Shown here: positions 17,644 through 26,717 of the stretch, piece by piece | Layout of the letters: the number at the start of each line of letters is the position of its first letter | Numbering within the stretch: the first letter of the stretch is position 1 | Notes under the pieces: generated by a model | Database searches by the model: none | What the model was told of the DNA's origin: nothing | What the model saw: only the letters and a program-made list of their open reading frames with translations | NCBI RefSeq assembly: GCF_000011205.1 | Contig: NC_003106.2 | Coordinates: 744,001 to 808,000, forward strand | Source: Sulfurisphaera tokodaii str. 7 | GTDB taxonomy: Archaea; Thermoproteota; Thermoprotei_A; Sulfolobales; Sulfolobaceae | DNA: 64,000 bases | Direction of reading: 5' to 3' | Position numbers and translations under genes: made by a program

Positions 17644-17895
17644 ATGTCTGAAACTATTAGGGTATCAAAAGAGGTTAAAAGAGAGTTGTTGAAGATAATG
17701 GGAGAGCTTCAAATAGAAAGGGGTGAAAAAGTGGATTTTAACGACGTCATAGAATACTTACTTTCGTTATATAGGAGGAAAAATCCTGAAATTTTAAGGA
17801 GAATGGTTGGCTTAGTACCCAATATATCATATGAAGACTTAAGGAAAGAGAGGAAAAAAGAACTTGAGTACGAGAAAGAGAAGTATGGTATTTGA
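17644..17895 (+). CDS. vapB: VapB-type antitoxin
   Basis: From the ATG at 17644 the 83-residue product begins SETIRVSKEVKRELLKIM, a ribbon-helix-helix type DNA-binding N-terminus, followed by a charged C-terminal region (YEDLRKERKKELEYEKEK) typical of the toxin-binding tail. A longer frame opens at 17623, but a TATA box at 17613-17624 overlaps it, so I chose 17644. Its stop overlaps the PIN-toxin ATG by 11 bp, the standard vapBC arrangement. It should repress its own operon and neutralise the toxin. Confidence 0.8.
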   Translation: MSETIRVSKEVKRELLKIMGELQIERGEKVDFNDVIEYLLSLYRRKNPEILRRMVGLVPNISYEDLRKERKKELEYEKEKYGI

Positions 17896-18280
17896 TTCGG
17901 GAGTCGTTATAGATATCCTTTTGGGTAGCAATGAAGGAAAGAAAATAGAGAAATTCATTGAAGAAAACTTAGATGAGATAGTTATAAACGAATTGAATCT
18001 AGAGGAAATTAAATATATAATATGCAGAAAGAATAACGTAGAAAAAGCTGAAGAAGTAGAAATATTTCTAAAATCAAGTGGTTATTTTAATGTATTTCCT
18101 TTTACTAACGTAAGGGGAGAAATATACAGATTAAAATGTAAGTATCCGATATCTTTAGCTGATGCAAGCAGTATTGCTACCGCTAAAATTCTAGGAATAC
18201 CAGCAATGTTTAAGAGAGAAAAAGAAATTGAGCCATTTAAAAATGAGCTCAATGTAATTTTCACAGATGAACTAATTTAG
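17885..18280 (+). CDS. vapC: VapC-type PIN-domain toxin
   Basis: The 131-residue protein has the PIN acidic set: Asp in MVFDSGVVID at the start, Glu in NELNLEEIKY, and Asp in LADASSIATAKIL, with a further acidic residue near the end. PIN toxins are Mg-dependent RNases that cleave tRNA, rRNA or mRNA. I use the ATG at 17885, directly before the first conserved Asp strand, rather than the longer frame at 17864. It overlaps vapB by 11 bp. The pair looks intact. Confidence 0.85.
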   Translation: MVFDSGVVIDILLGSNEGKKIEKFIEENLDEIVINELNLEEIKYIICRKNNVEKAEEVEIFLKSSGYFNVFPFTNVRGEIYRLKCKYPISLADASSIATAKILGIPAMFKREKEIEPFKNELNVIFTDELI

Positions 18281-18462
18281 AAGTGCTTTTCTACTAAAGA
18301 TGTAGTAATAATCAAAACTAATTTTATCAATTACAAAAGAAATTAAGCAGAGATAAAATTCCAAATGGTAGGCTAGATAATTAAACTAGTATAAAAGCAC
18401 TATTATTTACTATCAAGTCGTAAATTCCGAGAAACATAAGGAAAATAAAGGATCTTAGAAAA

Positions 18463-20442
18463 TCATTGGCTTAATGATTTCTTAAACTCTTCTACTGCTT
18501 TCTTAATCTCATCCATTGATGCCTCGTCTTCAAGAGTGGTTATATCACCAGCACTTTGCCCCATCATAACTGCTTTAATTACTCTTCTCATAATTTTACC
18601 AGATCTAGTCTTAGGTAATTTATCTACAAAATGTACCTCTGGAGTTACTATTGCTCCCATATATTTCCTTACATGCTCTTGTATCTCTCTAGCTAGCTGA
18701 GGTGAGGGTTTATAGCCAACTTTTAGTACTACAAATAGATGAACAGCTTCCCCTTTAACAGGATCTGGAATTCCTACAGCTGCAGCTTCAGCTACTGCTG
18801 GATGAGATGTTACTATTGATTCAACCTCTCCAGCACCAATTCTATGAGCAGCAACTTTAATTGTTTCATCAGCTCTACCCATTACCCATATGTAACCATC
18901 TTCATCAATCATTGCATAATCTCCTGGATAGTAAATCCCTGGGAATTTACTGAAGTATGTTTTCTTTAACCTCTCGTTATCTGGGTCATTCCACATACCT
19001 ATCATCATCATTGGTGGGAATGGAGGTAGCATAACTAAATAACCCCTCTCTCTAGGCTTAGTTTCTTTGCCTTCCTCATTAACTACAGTAACCTTATTAC
19101 CGGGCAAAGCGAAACCTACAGCTGGTCCAGACTTCATTGGTAAGTAAACTACACCGGGGATGTAACCAATATTAGGACCTCCAGTTTCAGTTTGCCACCA
19201 CTGATGAGACATAAATACTTTTCCTCCTCCAACTACTTCTAATCCCCACTTCCATGGAGCATAATTTAATGGTTCGCCATTAGTTACAATTATCCTTAAT
19301 GATGATAGATCATGTTGCTTTACATAATCTTCTCCGTATTTCATTAATGTTCTTATTGCCGTAGCTGAAGTACCAAATGTTGTTGCCCTATATTTCTCTA
19401 TCATTTCAGCCCATTTATCTGGGTAAGGATAATCTGGGGCACTCTCATAGATTACGATACTTCTACCCATTACTAACGGTGAATAAGTAATGTAAGAGTG
19501 CCCAACAATCCATCCGATATCTGAAGTATTAAATAACACATCATTTTCTTGGCTTAAACCATAACTCCATAATAACATAACTGCTGTTCCTACTAAATAA
19601 CCTCCAGTACTGTGAACTATTCCCTTAGGCTTGCCTGTAGTTCCGGAAGTGTATAGAATGAATAATGGTTCTGTAGCTTCAACTGGTACTGGTTCAATGT
19701 ACTTATACTTTCCTACTTCATCAAAGTAAACATCTCTACCCTCTTTGAAGGGTATTTCAGTACCAGTTCTCTTATAAACTAAAACTTTTTGTACCGGGCT
19801 TTTATCACCGAGAATGTTTAATGCCTCATCTACAGTTTTCTTTAATTCCACGAGTTTTCCTCTCCTATAGTATGCATCTGCAGTAATTACAACTTTTGCT
19901 CCAGCATCTGCAATTCTATCAGCTAATGCTTGTGCACCAAATCCTGCAAATACAACTGAGTGTATTGCACCTAATCTTGCAACAGCTAGCTTAGCTATTA
20001 CTCCTTCTGGTGTTAAAGGCATGTAAATTGTTACTCTATCGCCCTTCTTTACTCCGAGTTCCCTTAATGCGTTAGCCCATTTATTAACCTCATAAAATAG
20101 GTCTTGATATGTAACTACCTTCTTTTCTCCTTTTTCACTCTCCCAAAATATTGCAGCCTTATATTTTCTATGAGAATTTAAATGTCTATCTACAGCGTTA
20201 TAGGAAGCATTAAGTTTTCCACCAACAAACCACTTTGTAAGTAAACCTTCTTCTTGGACAAAAGCTTGTTTCCATGGCTCGTACCAAGTAATTAATTCTT
20301 CTGCTAATTCGCCCCAGAATTTATCAGGCTCTTCAATACTCTTTTTGTATAAATACTTATAGTATCTCATATTATAGTCTGCTTTCTCCTCTAAGTTTTG
20401 TTCACCCAATTGTTGTAATTGTTCTGAGAGTTTTTCAGTCAT
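18463..20442 (-). CDS. acs: Acetyl-CoA synthetase (AMP-forming)
   Basis: The product of about 659 residues makes acetyl-CoA from acetate, ATP and CoA. The adenylation loop YTSGTTGKPKG lies near residue 275, the A5/A7 region includes GDYAMIDEDGYIWVMGRAD, and the C-terminal catalytic lysine motif is KTRSGKIMRR. The N-terminal FWGELAEELITWYEPW block is typical of acetyl-CoA synthetases rather than medium-chain ligases. I start at ATG 20442 because the nine residues before it (MFKLLILID) are hydrophobic, not conserved in the family and lie in a promoter-like stretch. No obvious operon partner; propionate as an additional substrate is possible. Confidence 0.93.
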   Translation of the reverse strand: MTEKLSEQLQQLGEQNLEEKADYNMRYYKYLYKKSIEEPDKFWGELAEELITWYEPWKQAFVQEEGLLTKWFVGGKLNASYNAVDRHLNSHRKYKAAIFWESEKGEKKVVTYQDLFYEVNKWANALRELGVKKGDRVTIYMPLTPEGVIAKLAVARLGAIHSVVFAGFGAQALADRIADAGAKVVITADAYYRRGKLVELKKTVDEALNILGDKSPVQKVLVYKRTGTEIPFKEGRDVYFDEVGKYKYIEPVPVEATEPLFILYTSGTTGKPKGIVHSTGGYLVGTAVMLLWSYGLSQENDVLFNTSDIGWIVGHSYITYSPLVMGRSIVIYESAPDYPYPDKWAEMIEKYRATTFGTSATAIRTLMKYGEDYVKQHDLSSLRIIVTNGEPLNYAPWKWGLEVVGGGKVFMSHQWWQTETGGPNIGYIPGVVYLPMKSGPAVGFALPGNKVTVVNEEGKETKPRERGYLVMLPPFPPMMMIGMWNDPDNERLKKTYFSKFPGIYYPGDYAMIDEDGYIWVMGRADETIKVAAHRIGAGEVESIVTSHPAVAEAAAVGIPDPVKGEAVHLFVVLKVGYKPSPQLAREIQEHVRKYMGAIVTPEVHFVDKLPKTRSGKIMRRVIKAVMMGQSAGDITTLEDEASMDEIKKAVEEFKKSLSQ

Positions 20443-20559
20443 ATCTATCAGTATAAGTAATTTAAACAAGCATAAAAATCTTTTACCCTAACTATTAAGG
20501 TTATTATAAATAGAAAAAAATAAAAATAATCTTAAAAGGAAAGAAAAAATTTTTCATGC

Positions 20560-21567
20560 ATGAATAGTGAAACTAAGCTGGCAAGCAGCTGGTTTATTTG
20601 GGGACTTTCATATTACCTTTATTATCCCTTTGTTTCACTATTTGCTGTAAAATTTGTGAAAGACGTCACAATCCTCTATTTAATTTCTACTCTATTTGCA
20701 ATTCCCATGCCACTTATCGGGAGTAAGTTAGCTAGAAAAATCGGTCTCGTAAAAACAATGATGTTAGGTGGTATACTTTCTGGGTTAGGACTAGTTCTGT
20801 TCTCCTTTTCAACATCCTTACCCTCTCTGATTATATCTTACGTAATTGCTTCAACGTTCTTCATATCTTTACCCAGTTATTACTCCTACATGAATAACTT
20901 AGGTAAGGGAACCATTTCGAAAATATGGGCAATTTCCATTATACCTTCTCTTTTTACTCCCTCTATAGGTGGAGTAATAGCCTCGGTTCTTGGACTAAGG
21001 GCTGTTTTCCTTATAGGTGGTATCCTTATGGCTTTCACTGCCCTTCCTCTATTAAGACTTAAAGAGATTCAAATTATGCAAGACTCTCTAGTCTTTGATG
21101 TAAAACTATTAATTCCTATCGTGGTTATTTTACCTATTGCACTAGCTTTTCCGTTTGTTTACTTAATCCTTAAACAGAATTATTCGATGAGTTATGAGAA
21201 TATCGGTGTTATAGCAACATTAGCTGAGGTTATGGGCGCATTCTTTACTTTTTTATATTCTAAGTTTACAAAGAGATTCTTTCTCTCTATCTATCTTATT
21301 CTTTTCTCTCTAATTTACCTTATTTACTTTAATCCAATGTTTACACTCTTTTTCGGACTTTGGGAAGCTATCATTCCAAGTGCTTTAGAAGAGAGTAAAG
21401 AGAAAAGCCCAGAAGCGTTTGGAATAATTAACTCATTTCAGCAAATAGGTTGGTTTACGGGTTATCTTTTCAGTTACCTTGAATTTTCCATTAAAACCTC
21501 TATTCTTATTTCCTCGATTATTTCAGTTCTTTTAGGTCTTATATTTCTTGTATTAAATAAACTTTAA
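20560..21567 (+). CDS. MFS-like transporter
   Basis: A 335-residue, very hydrophobic protein with about ten membrane helices. The loop GSKLARKIGLVKTMMLGG after the second helix resembles the MFS helix 2-3 signature. It is shorter than usual MFS proteins, with no truncation visible at either end. Divergent from acs (about 117 bp between starts), so acetate or another short acid is a conceivable substrate, but nothing in the sequence shows it. Confidence 0.7.
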   Translation: MNSETKLASSWFIWGLSYYLYYPFVSLFAVKFVKDVTILYLISTLFAIPMPLIGSKLARKIGLVKTMMLGGILSGLGLVLFSFSTSLPSLIISYVIASTFFISLPSYYSYMNNLGKGTISKIWAISIIPSLFTPSIGGVIASVLGLRAVFLIGGILMAFTALPLLRLKEIQIMQDSLVFDVKLLIPIVVILPIALAFPFVYLILKQNYSMSYENIGVIATLAEVMGAFFTFLYSKFTKRFFLSIYLILFSLIYLIYFNPMFTLFFGLWEAIIPSALEESKEKSPEAFGIINSFQQIGWFTGYLFSYLEFSIKTSILISSIISVLLGLIFLVLNKL

Positions 21568-21872
21568 AATATATTTATCCTTTAAGTAAACTGAGTTTTA
21601 TTCGTCATAAAGGTGTTAAATCAAAAAGCTGATGAGTACTCCTTAAGTATATTATGTTCATTCTAAATTTAAAGTTAAGAAGAAACAGCCAGTTTATGCA
21701 AATGTATATCCATGACGTAACTTATTCCTTCTTTTAAGTATTCTAATTCTAAATATTTCATATACTTTACTTTTAATACTTCTCAAGTTATTATGACATT
21801 AAATGTTTAGTATTTCTAGACTATATAGAAGTTTGAACCTATGCTTAAAAAATCCCATAGATATTTTAAAGT
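21568..21872. other. Intergenic, no gene seen
   Basis: AT-rich DNA between the MFS gene and the first MNT/HepT pair. I see no coding frame, RNA structure or repeat beyond a probable AT-rich promoter (ATATTTTAAAGT) directly before the MNT start. Confidence 0.5.
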
Positions 21873-22277
21873 ATGAAATTAACTGATGTGTTAGATAAGC
21901 TAAAGGCGTTTAATTGGTCAGGTTACGATTTGTACTTTGCTGTCCTATTTGGTTCTCTTGCTAAGAAGGGAGAGGGAAATGATATCGACATTGCTGTAGA
22001 ATTCAAGAAGAAAATGAAGTTAGAGGACTATACCAGATTGTGGATCGATTTAACTGATTATTTAAATACTGAGAAAGTGGATTTAACGGTTATAAATGAG
22101 AGAACAGATTGTTACTTAATTCATGAAGTATTTAGTAATAGTATAATACTTTACATGGAGGACTGGTGGCGAGTTCATAGAAGAGCTGCAATATGTGAGG
22201 ACTTCTTAATTGACGCCAGAAAATTAGACTTGGTAGAGAATGCAGCAAGGGCTTTGATGAGGAAATGGCAGTCCTAG
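21873..22277 (+). CDS. MntA-type minimal nucleotidyltransferase antitoxin
   Basis: The 134-residue protein carries LFGSLAKKGEGNDIDIAV, the GSx(9-10)DxD signature of minimal nucleotidyltransferases, with a third acidic residue in EKVDLTVI. MntA proteins neutralise HepT toxins by transferring AMP groups to a Tyr near the HepT active site. It overlaps the downstream HepT gene by 13 bp and, unlike the four other pairs here, the nucleotidyltransferase gene comes first. All catalytic acids are present, so it should be active. Confidence 0.85.
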   Translation: MKLTDVLDKLKAFNWSGYDLYFAVLFGSLAKKGEGNDIDIAVEFKKKMKLEDYTRLWIDLTDYLNTEKVDLTVINERTDCYLIHEVFSNSIILYMEDWWRVHRRAAICEDFLIDARKLDLVENAARALMRKWQS

Positions 22278-22681
22278 ATAGATTATTTAAAAACCTTGAA
22301 GATGTTACTGCTAAACTTGACGAAGTTGTAGAGAAGGGATACGATTTAAACTACTGGAGAGATCAGATGGCAATTTTACACGGTTTACAAATACAAGCTC
22401 AAATAGTCCTTGATATCTTACAAAGGCTTTTATCGAATATGGGAATGAGTGCAGAGGGATATAAGGATTCTGTGAGAAAATTAAGGGAAAAAGGAATAAT
22501 CAATGATGAAGAAGAAAAATTCTTAAATGCAGTAGTTGGGTTTACAAATATCATAGTCCATGAGTATAGTGAAGTTAATCTTGGGACTGTAGATGAGATA
22601 TTGAGAAATAGAGAGTATCGTAAGTTATTTAGACTGGTGTTAGAGATTAAACAGAGGACTAGGGATTATTGGGATCCTTAA
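22265..22681 (+). CDS. HepT-like HEPN (DUF86) toxin
   Basis: The 138-residue helical protein ends with FTNIIVHEYSEV, the position of the RX4-6H RNase motif plus the Tyr that MntA modifies. The His and Tyr are kept, but the expected Arg (usually RN..VHEY) is Thr here. This could mean loss or change of RNase activity while the modified Tyr remains. Paired and overlapping with the MntA gene by 13 bp. Family call secure; activity uncertain because of the Arg substitution. Confidence 0.8.
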   Translation: MAVLDRLFKNLEDVTAKLDEVVEKGYDLNYWRDQMAILHGLQIQAQIVLDILQRLLSNMGMSAEGYKDSVRKLREKGIINDEEEKFLNAVVGFTNIIVHEYSEVNLGTVDEILRNREYRKLFRLVLEIKQRTRDYWDP

Positions 22682-22711
22682 TATTGACATACATAATCAT
22701 CAGAGTTTTAG

Positions 22712-22733
22712 ATAATTATTTCGTAATAATTAT
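22712..22733. repeat. AT-rich inverted repeat after HepT gene
   Basis: ATAATTATT (22712-22720) and AATAATTAT (22725-22733) are exact reverse complements around TCGT. It may act in termination or simply be AT-rich palindromic DNA. Confidence 0.35.
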
Positions 22734-22761
22734 ATCTAATCATTCGTAGATTTACAAAATC

Positions 22762-23092
22762 GGGGATTAAGGGGGTGAAAGCCAGCCAAGGGAAATGGAT
22801 AGCACCCTTATATTTATATACTCTTTTGTTGAGACACTTTTTAGTGATGTTAATGATGCTCTTCCCCCAGCTCGATTGGGGGCTTAATGGGAGTGTGGGA
22901 GAAGCAACTATTATCTCTCTTTCACGGGATCCGGAAGAAACTGATGAAGGATTCCCTTACTCCAAATGGGGGGAGTCTCTGACCTACCCAACCGCCCACC
23001 AAATGAGAGATATAACCCCGAACCGATGGTGGGAACGATGAACCCCTTGGAAGGGAACTCTCGCACTTCCAGGTTGTGGAGCAAGTCAAGAA
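22762..23092 (+). mobile_element. Non-autonomous IS200/IS605-type element (copy 2)
   Basis: A second GC-rich island with a left part TTAAGGGGGTGAAAG resembling the left end of copy 1 and a right part with ATGAACCCC, AAGGGAACTCTCGC and CTTCCAGG that aligns with the right end of copy 1 (there on the minus strand). Internal hairpins include CCCCCAGCTCGATTGGGGG (22865-22883) and AAGGGGGTG/CACCCTT. Short open frames across it (plus 22775-23041, 22966-23190; minus 22922-23188) overlap each other on both strands and are by-products. No TnpA or TnpB is present. The interior differs from copy 1, so the two are diverged members. Confidence 0.5.
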
Positions 23093-23208
23093 TAGGATTA
23101 TATTTGCATTACTATAACTATAGTTATTTCTTATTTGAGCAACCGCACTCTTCAATAATTCCACCATCGCCTCCCTACTCACCACCATAGTATGCTTTCT
23201 GGTGATTG

Positions 23209-23637
23209 ATGATGGACAAGTATTATGAGAAAATATTTAGAAGATATGGTTTGTTATTAGTAGTTGTATATTTTATAACTGATATCAGCTTTATTATTCT
23301 AATGAAGTTTCCAATTTTCATAATTATAATTATTACGGATATATTTACGGATATATTATTTACACATCAGCTAATAATTAAATACAATGTCTATTTCCTT
23401 TCATTAATACCTTATATTATGATTGCTAATATTTCAATAGTTTCAATATCTCAATTACCAACACTCATAGCTGGTTTAACTTATTTACTCATGATAGCAA
23501 GTTACATTCTTGCCTCAGTCTATTTTATATCGAAATATAAACCGAAAATTTATAATCTAGACATTCAAAGTATTGTAGTGTTTGCCTTTACACTATTATT
23601 CTACTTTTTGTCTTTACTACGCTTTTATGCTTTATGA
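23209..23637 (+). CDS. Small integral membrane protein
   Basis: The protein of about 142 residues has four or five hydrophobic segments and a short cytoplasmic N-terminus (MDKYYEKIFRRYG). There are tandem ATGs at 23209 and 23212; GGTGA at 23201-23205 is a well-placed Shine-Dalgarno for either, so this gene is probably not leaderless. No family recognised. It lies in accessory DNA just downstream of the second IS605-type element. Confidence 0.55.
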   Translation: MMDKYYEKIFRRYGLLLVVVYFITDISFIILMKFPIFIIIIITDIFTDILFTHQLIIKYNVYFLSLIPYIMIANISIVSISQLPTLIAGLTYLLMIASYILASVYFISKYKPKIYNLDIQSIVVFAFTLLFYFLSLLRFYAL

Positions 23638-24081
23638 TTGGATGCCGGCCCAAACACTAGTCCAATTAGTAAAAATTTTCATAAACCTATAACGTTTGCT
23701 AAACGCTAATAAGTTCTCTTCTTATAGAATCCCAGATTTCACTTAAAGAGTAGTGTATAATAAATGTCCACACTCTAAATACTGAGGGAAAAGAATATTG
23801 ATCAATACAAGGTATAGTGTCTGATTAACTTGCATATATTTAATATCTTAAGTTAAAACTGATCTTATTGCGTTTATAACTTGAAAAAGACTATATATTT
23901 CTCTACTTCGCGTTTATGTACATTTTTGCTCCTAGTGAGGCTAAGTAACTAGTAATCATACAATGAAAGTCTAATCTTTCTATATTTGAATTTTACTAGA
24001 ATAAAGAATAAAACATAAATATTTGGAAGTGCATAATAACTAAAGGGTCTTGTATTAAGCTACTCGCGCTAGGGATGTTAG
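23638..24081. other. Intergenic with partial copy of the 17.5-kb hairpin region
   Basis: No gene seen. Positions 23941-23970 repeat GGCTAAGTAACTAGTA and ACAATGAAAG from 17517-17560 but lack the right arm of that hairpin, so this is a degenerate copy. A short inverted repeat CGTTTGCTAAACG lies at 23692-23704. Confidence 0.45.
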
Positions 24082-24564
24082 ATGAAGAAGTTAGCATATT
24101 TCTATGTAATTTATGTCATGTTTTTCTTCCTAATTTATTTATTTTATAATATGAGCATTTTTTTAACTGTGAATAACATTCCTACTCCTTCCTTCCTATT
24201 CTACACTCCATCAATGCATGAAATTTTCCTAGGTATTCAAATCTTAGGAATTCCTATACTTTTCTTAATTTTCTATTTCTTATCTAGTAAGAGTTCTGTT
24301 ATAGGCTTAGTAATAGCATACATAGTTATGCTCATTTTATCTTTTTTCTTCCCTTTTGCTTCCTTTATTTTAGCACTTATAGGTTCCGGGCTGTTTATTT
24401 CAGTAATTTCAAGCGCTACATCAATTATGAGTAAAATTCTGTGGGGGGTATCTTCAATTTACTTACCATTGGTAATCTTTGCAATTCCATTTTACTCAGT
24501 ATTCATAATACCTAGTATAATAGCTTCTGGAATAGAAATATTTAAAATGCGAAACGACTTTTAA
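24082..24564 (+). CDS. Small integral membrane protein
   Basis: A 160-residue protein with about five membrane helices and an N-terminal segment MKKLAYFYVIYVMFFFLIYL that could be a signal anchor. No recognised family or catalytic motif. The upstream GGGATG may serve as a weak ribosome-binding site. It precedes a large extracytoplasmic protein by 167 bp on the same strand and may be expressed with it. Confidence 0.55.
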   Translation: MKKLAYFYVIYVMFFFLIYLFYNMSIFLTVNNIPTPSFLFYTPSMHEIFLGIQILGIPILFLIFYFLSSKSSVIGLVIAYIVMLILSFFFPFASFILALIGSGLFISVISSATSIMSKILWGVSSIYLPLVIFAIPFYSVFIIPSIIASGIEIFKMRNDF

Positions 24565-24731
24565 CTAATTTTGCACATTAAACGTTTGAAGAGTAATAGT
24601 ATGTTTTTTAATTAAAAAATAAAATAGATGAATTCAAACTAAAAACATAGAATATTAACGTTATATTTACACTTAAAAAAGAAGCTAAATTTATATGCTC
24701 AAAAATTACTTTTTTATTTTGATGAAAGATT

Positions 24732-26333
24732 ATGAACGAATCTATAAAAAGAATATTAGCTATACTTATACTAATAGTTATTATATTTACTATTAGCTTA
24801 TCACTACTAGATCTATTTGAACCAACTCTAATAGGTTTACTAAGGACACGTAATGGTATAATAGAATATTTTCGAGATTCTTTAGACCCCTCATTTGTAA
24901 TTAAACCTTATCTTAATGGAAGCCCGGTAAATGCGACAATTATAGTCCTTGTTAACCAACCTAATAAAGTGGTGTTTTCAGAGAAGTATGTAGGTTATTC
25001 TTTAAAAATACCGTTTAAATCACTAGTGAGATACGTTAAACCTTGGGAAAATTGGGATAATGTCAATTCGTCATTACTGGTTTTTGTAACATACTCAAAA
25101 GGAAATAAGACATTCGTAACTCCTATGGAAATACCATATAGTCCGTCATGGGTTTTGAATAACGAGCCAATTAGTATAGTCACCAAAATAGACATAATAC
25201 CAAAAGTAATAAAAATGAACTTAACGAAAAGCGAGCAACAAATAGAGAAAATAAGAGAAAAGATATTAAAGAGAAAATCGTCATATACTTATTGTCCTTA
25301 TTGCAGTGGAGGGAAAAGTTATAAATATATAGTAAATGCTACGTCAGAATTACTTTATGAATGTGGAATTAAACCTTGTATAGGATATGAAGCTATTAAC
25401 GTTACGTATTTCTATAACTTTTCAGTTCCATTAAATTGGGTAACTATAAGTAACAATGTGAATAAATACGATAATTATACATATATATATCTTACTACTT
25501 GTCTCGTTGGCGAGGTTAGTTGGTACGCAATATCTACCTCACCTCCATATTGTTTAGGTCCTTCTTATTCCGCAGACATATGCTGGAGTAGTGGAATAGT
25601 GGGAAACATTTATAATCTTTCTAAACTGGATAATCCAACTCTCTACACGTATTATAATGCTACAATTGCAGTAATTACATATCTGGTTCAAGAACCACTA
25701 AGAGGTTCTCCAGTATATAAAACAGTCTTCGAAATTTTATCGGTTCAAAATAAAATTGGAAAAGCTATCGAAACCAGTAATGGTTTTACGTGTATAGTCT
25801 ATAATAATCTTAACTCATCAAACGGTAAAGAACACGTGTTGTTACCCATAGGTAATGGTACGGTAACATATTATTATAACCTCATTCCTTATATGAACAT
25901 GTCACTCAATTTCATCAAGTATGGTTATGCTACATGGAATGAGAGTACTATATATGTATCTGGTAATGTTTCAATCTTTTCAGAAACTCCAAAAATAATT
26001 TGGTTCAAAGGACATTATTTAGCTAATTATATAACTAATAACAAAGTTGCTTCTATTGCATTTGATGGAGTAGATCTTCTACTTACTGCCCTAATCCCAG
26101 ATGTAGGGGTACTTGCTGATCTAGGATTAACTACAATAGTGGATATTGTAAATTACATTCTCTTTGGTAGTTACACATTAGTAGAAAGTTATTTTAGTAA
26201 TACACACGTAAAAATACATTTACCATATACTGGTAGTGGTCAGCTATATATTAGCTTTTCAAATTACACTACAGAATTAGGTGCACCTTTAGATGGTTTC
26301 ATGCTGAATTATTCAGATTATTATACGGGATAG
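24732..26333 (+). CDS. Secreted or surface-anchored protein, 533 aa
   Basis: An N-terminal hydrophobic helix (about residues 7-27, after MNESIKR) is followed by a long Ser/Thr/Asn/Tyr-rich region with many N-glycosylation sequons (NAT, NSS, NMT, NVT, NYT), as in Sulfolobales exported proteins. A pair CPYCSGGKSYKY near residue 190, plus CGIKPC about 25 residues later, suggests metal binding or disulfides. A second hydrophobic stretch near residues 440-475 (LLLTALIPDVGVLADLGL) may be another membrane or fusion-like segment. I do not recognise the family. GATGAAAG upstream could be a ribosome-binding site. Confidence 0.65.
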   Translation: MNESIKRILAILILIVIIFTISLSLLDLFEPTLIGLLRTRNGIIEYFRDSLDPSFVIKPYLNGSPVNATIIVLVNQPNKVVFSEKYVGYSLKIPFKSLVRYVKPWENWDNVNSSLLVFVTYSKGNKTFVTPMEIPYSPSWVLNNEPISIVTKIDIIPKVIKMNLTKSEQQIEKIREKILKRKSSYTYCPYCSGGKSYKYIVNATSELLYECGIKPCIGYEAINVTYFYNFSVPLNWVTISNNVNKYDNYTYIYLTTCLVGEVSWYAISTSPPYCLGPSYSADICWSSGIVGNIYNLSKLDNPTLYTYYNATIAVITYLVQEPLRGSPVYKTVFEILSVQNKIGKAIETSNGFTCIVYNNLNSSNGKEHVLLPIGNGTVTYYYNLIPYMNMSLNFIKYGYATWNESTIYVSGNVSIFSETPKIIWFKGHYLANYITNNKVASIAFDGVDLLLTALIPDVGVLADLGLTTIVDIVNYILFGSYTLVESYFSNTHVKIHLPYTGSGQLYISFSNYTTELGAPLDGFMLNYSDYYTG

Positions 26334-26717
26334 AAAACTGTTAAGATACTAACATTTATGATAGTATTTCTTGTTATAATCTAATTTTTTACGTGTAGTT
26401 TATGTAGCGATGTTCTTTCTCTAATTAACCCTAAAGTTTATTATAAACTATAAAATGAATATGTGTATTCTCTATGTTTAAAAAGTAAATTCTTAGTATT
26501 AACATTTTTAATCAATAGATTTTTTCTAAAAAGAGTTTTTCCTTATAATCTAAGTTTATAGATGTTTGATTTGAATTAAATGAATTAATACTAGTAGAAG
26601 GGAGAGTATAAACTTTACTCAAAAGACGACAGATCTTAGATAAATCAAAAGTATTACGTAAAATTTTATGGTCTTGACTCAGATTTGATATTAAATCAAA
26701 ATTAGTGTCATATAAGC
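26334..26717. other. Intergenic, no gene seen
   Basis: AT-rich DNA between the surface protein and the convergent nucleotidyltransferase gene. I see no coherent frame, structured RNA or repeat. Confidence 0.45.

Noticed and set aside
18282-18401. AGTGCTTTT / AAAAGCACT inverted repeat as a miniature transposon
   Set aside because: Only 9 bp of match 120 bp apart with no target duplication; can occur by chance in AT-rich DNA.
22775-23190. Open frames of 74-88 aa on both strands
   Set aside because: They overlap each other on opposite strands within the second IS605-type island and have no conserved domain pattern.
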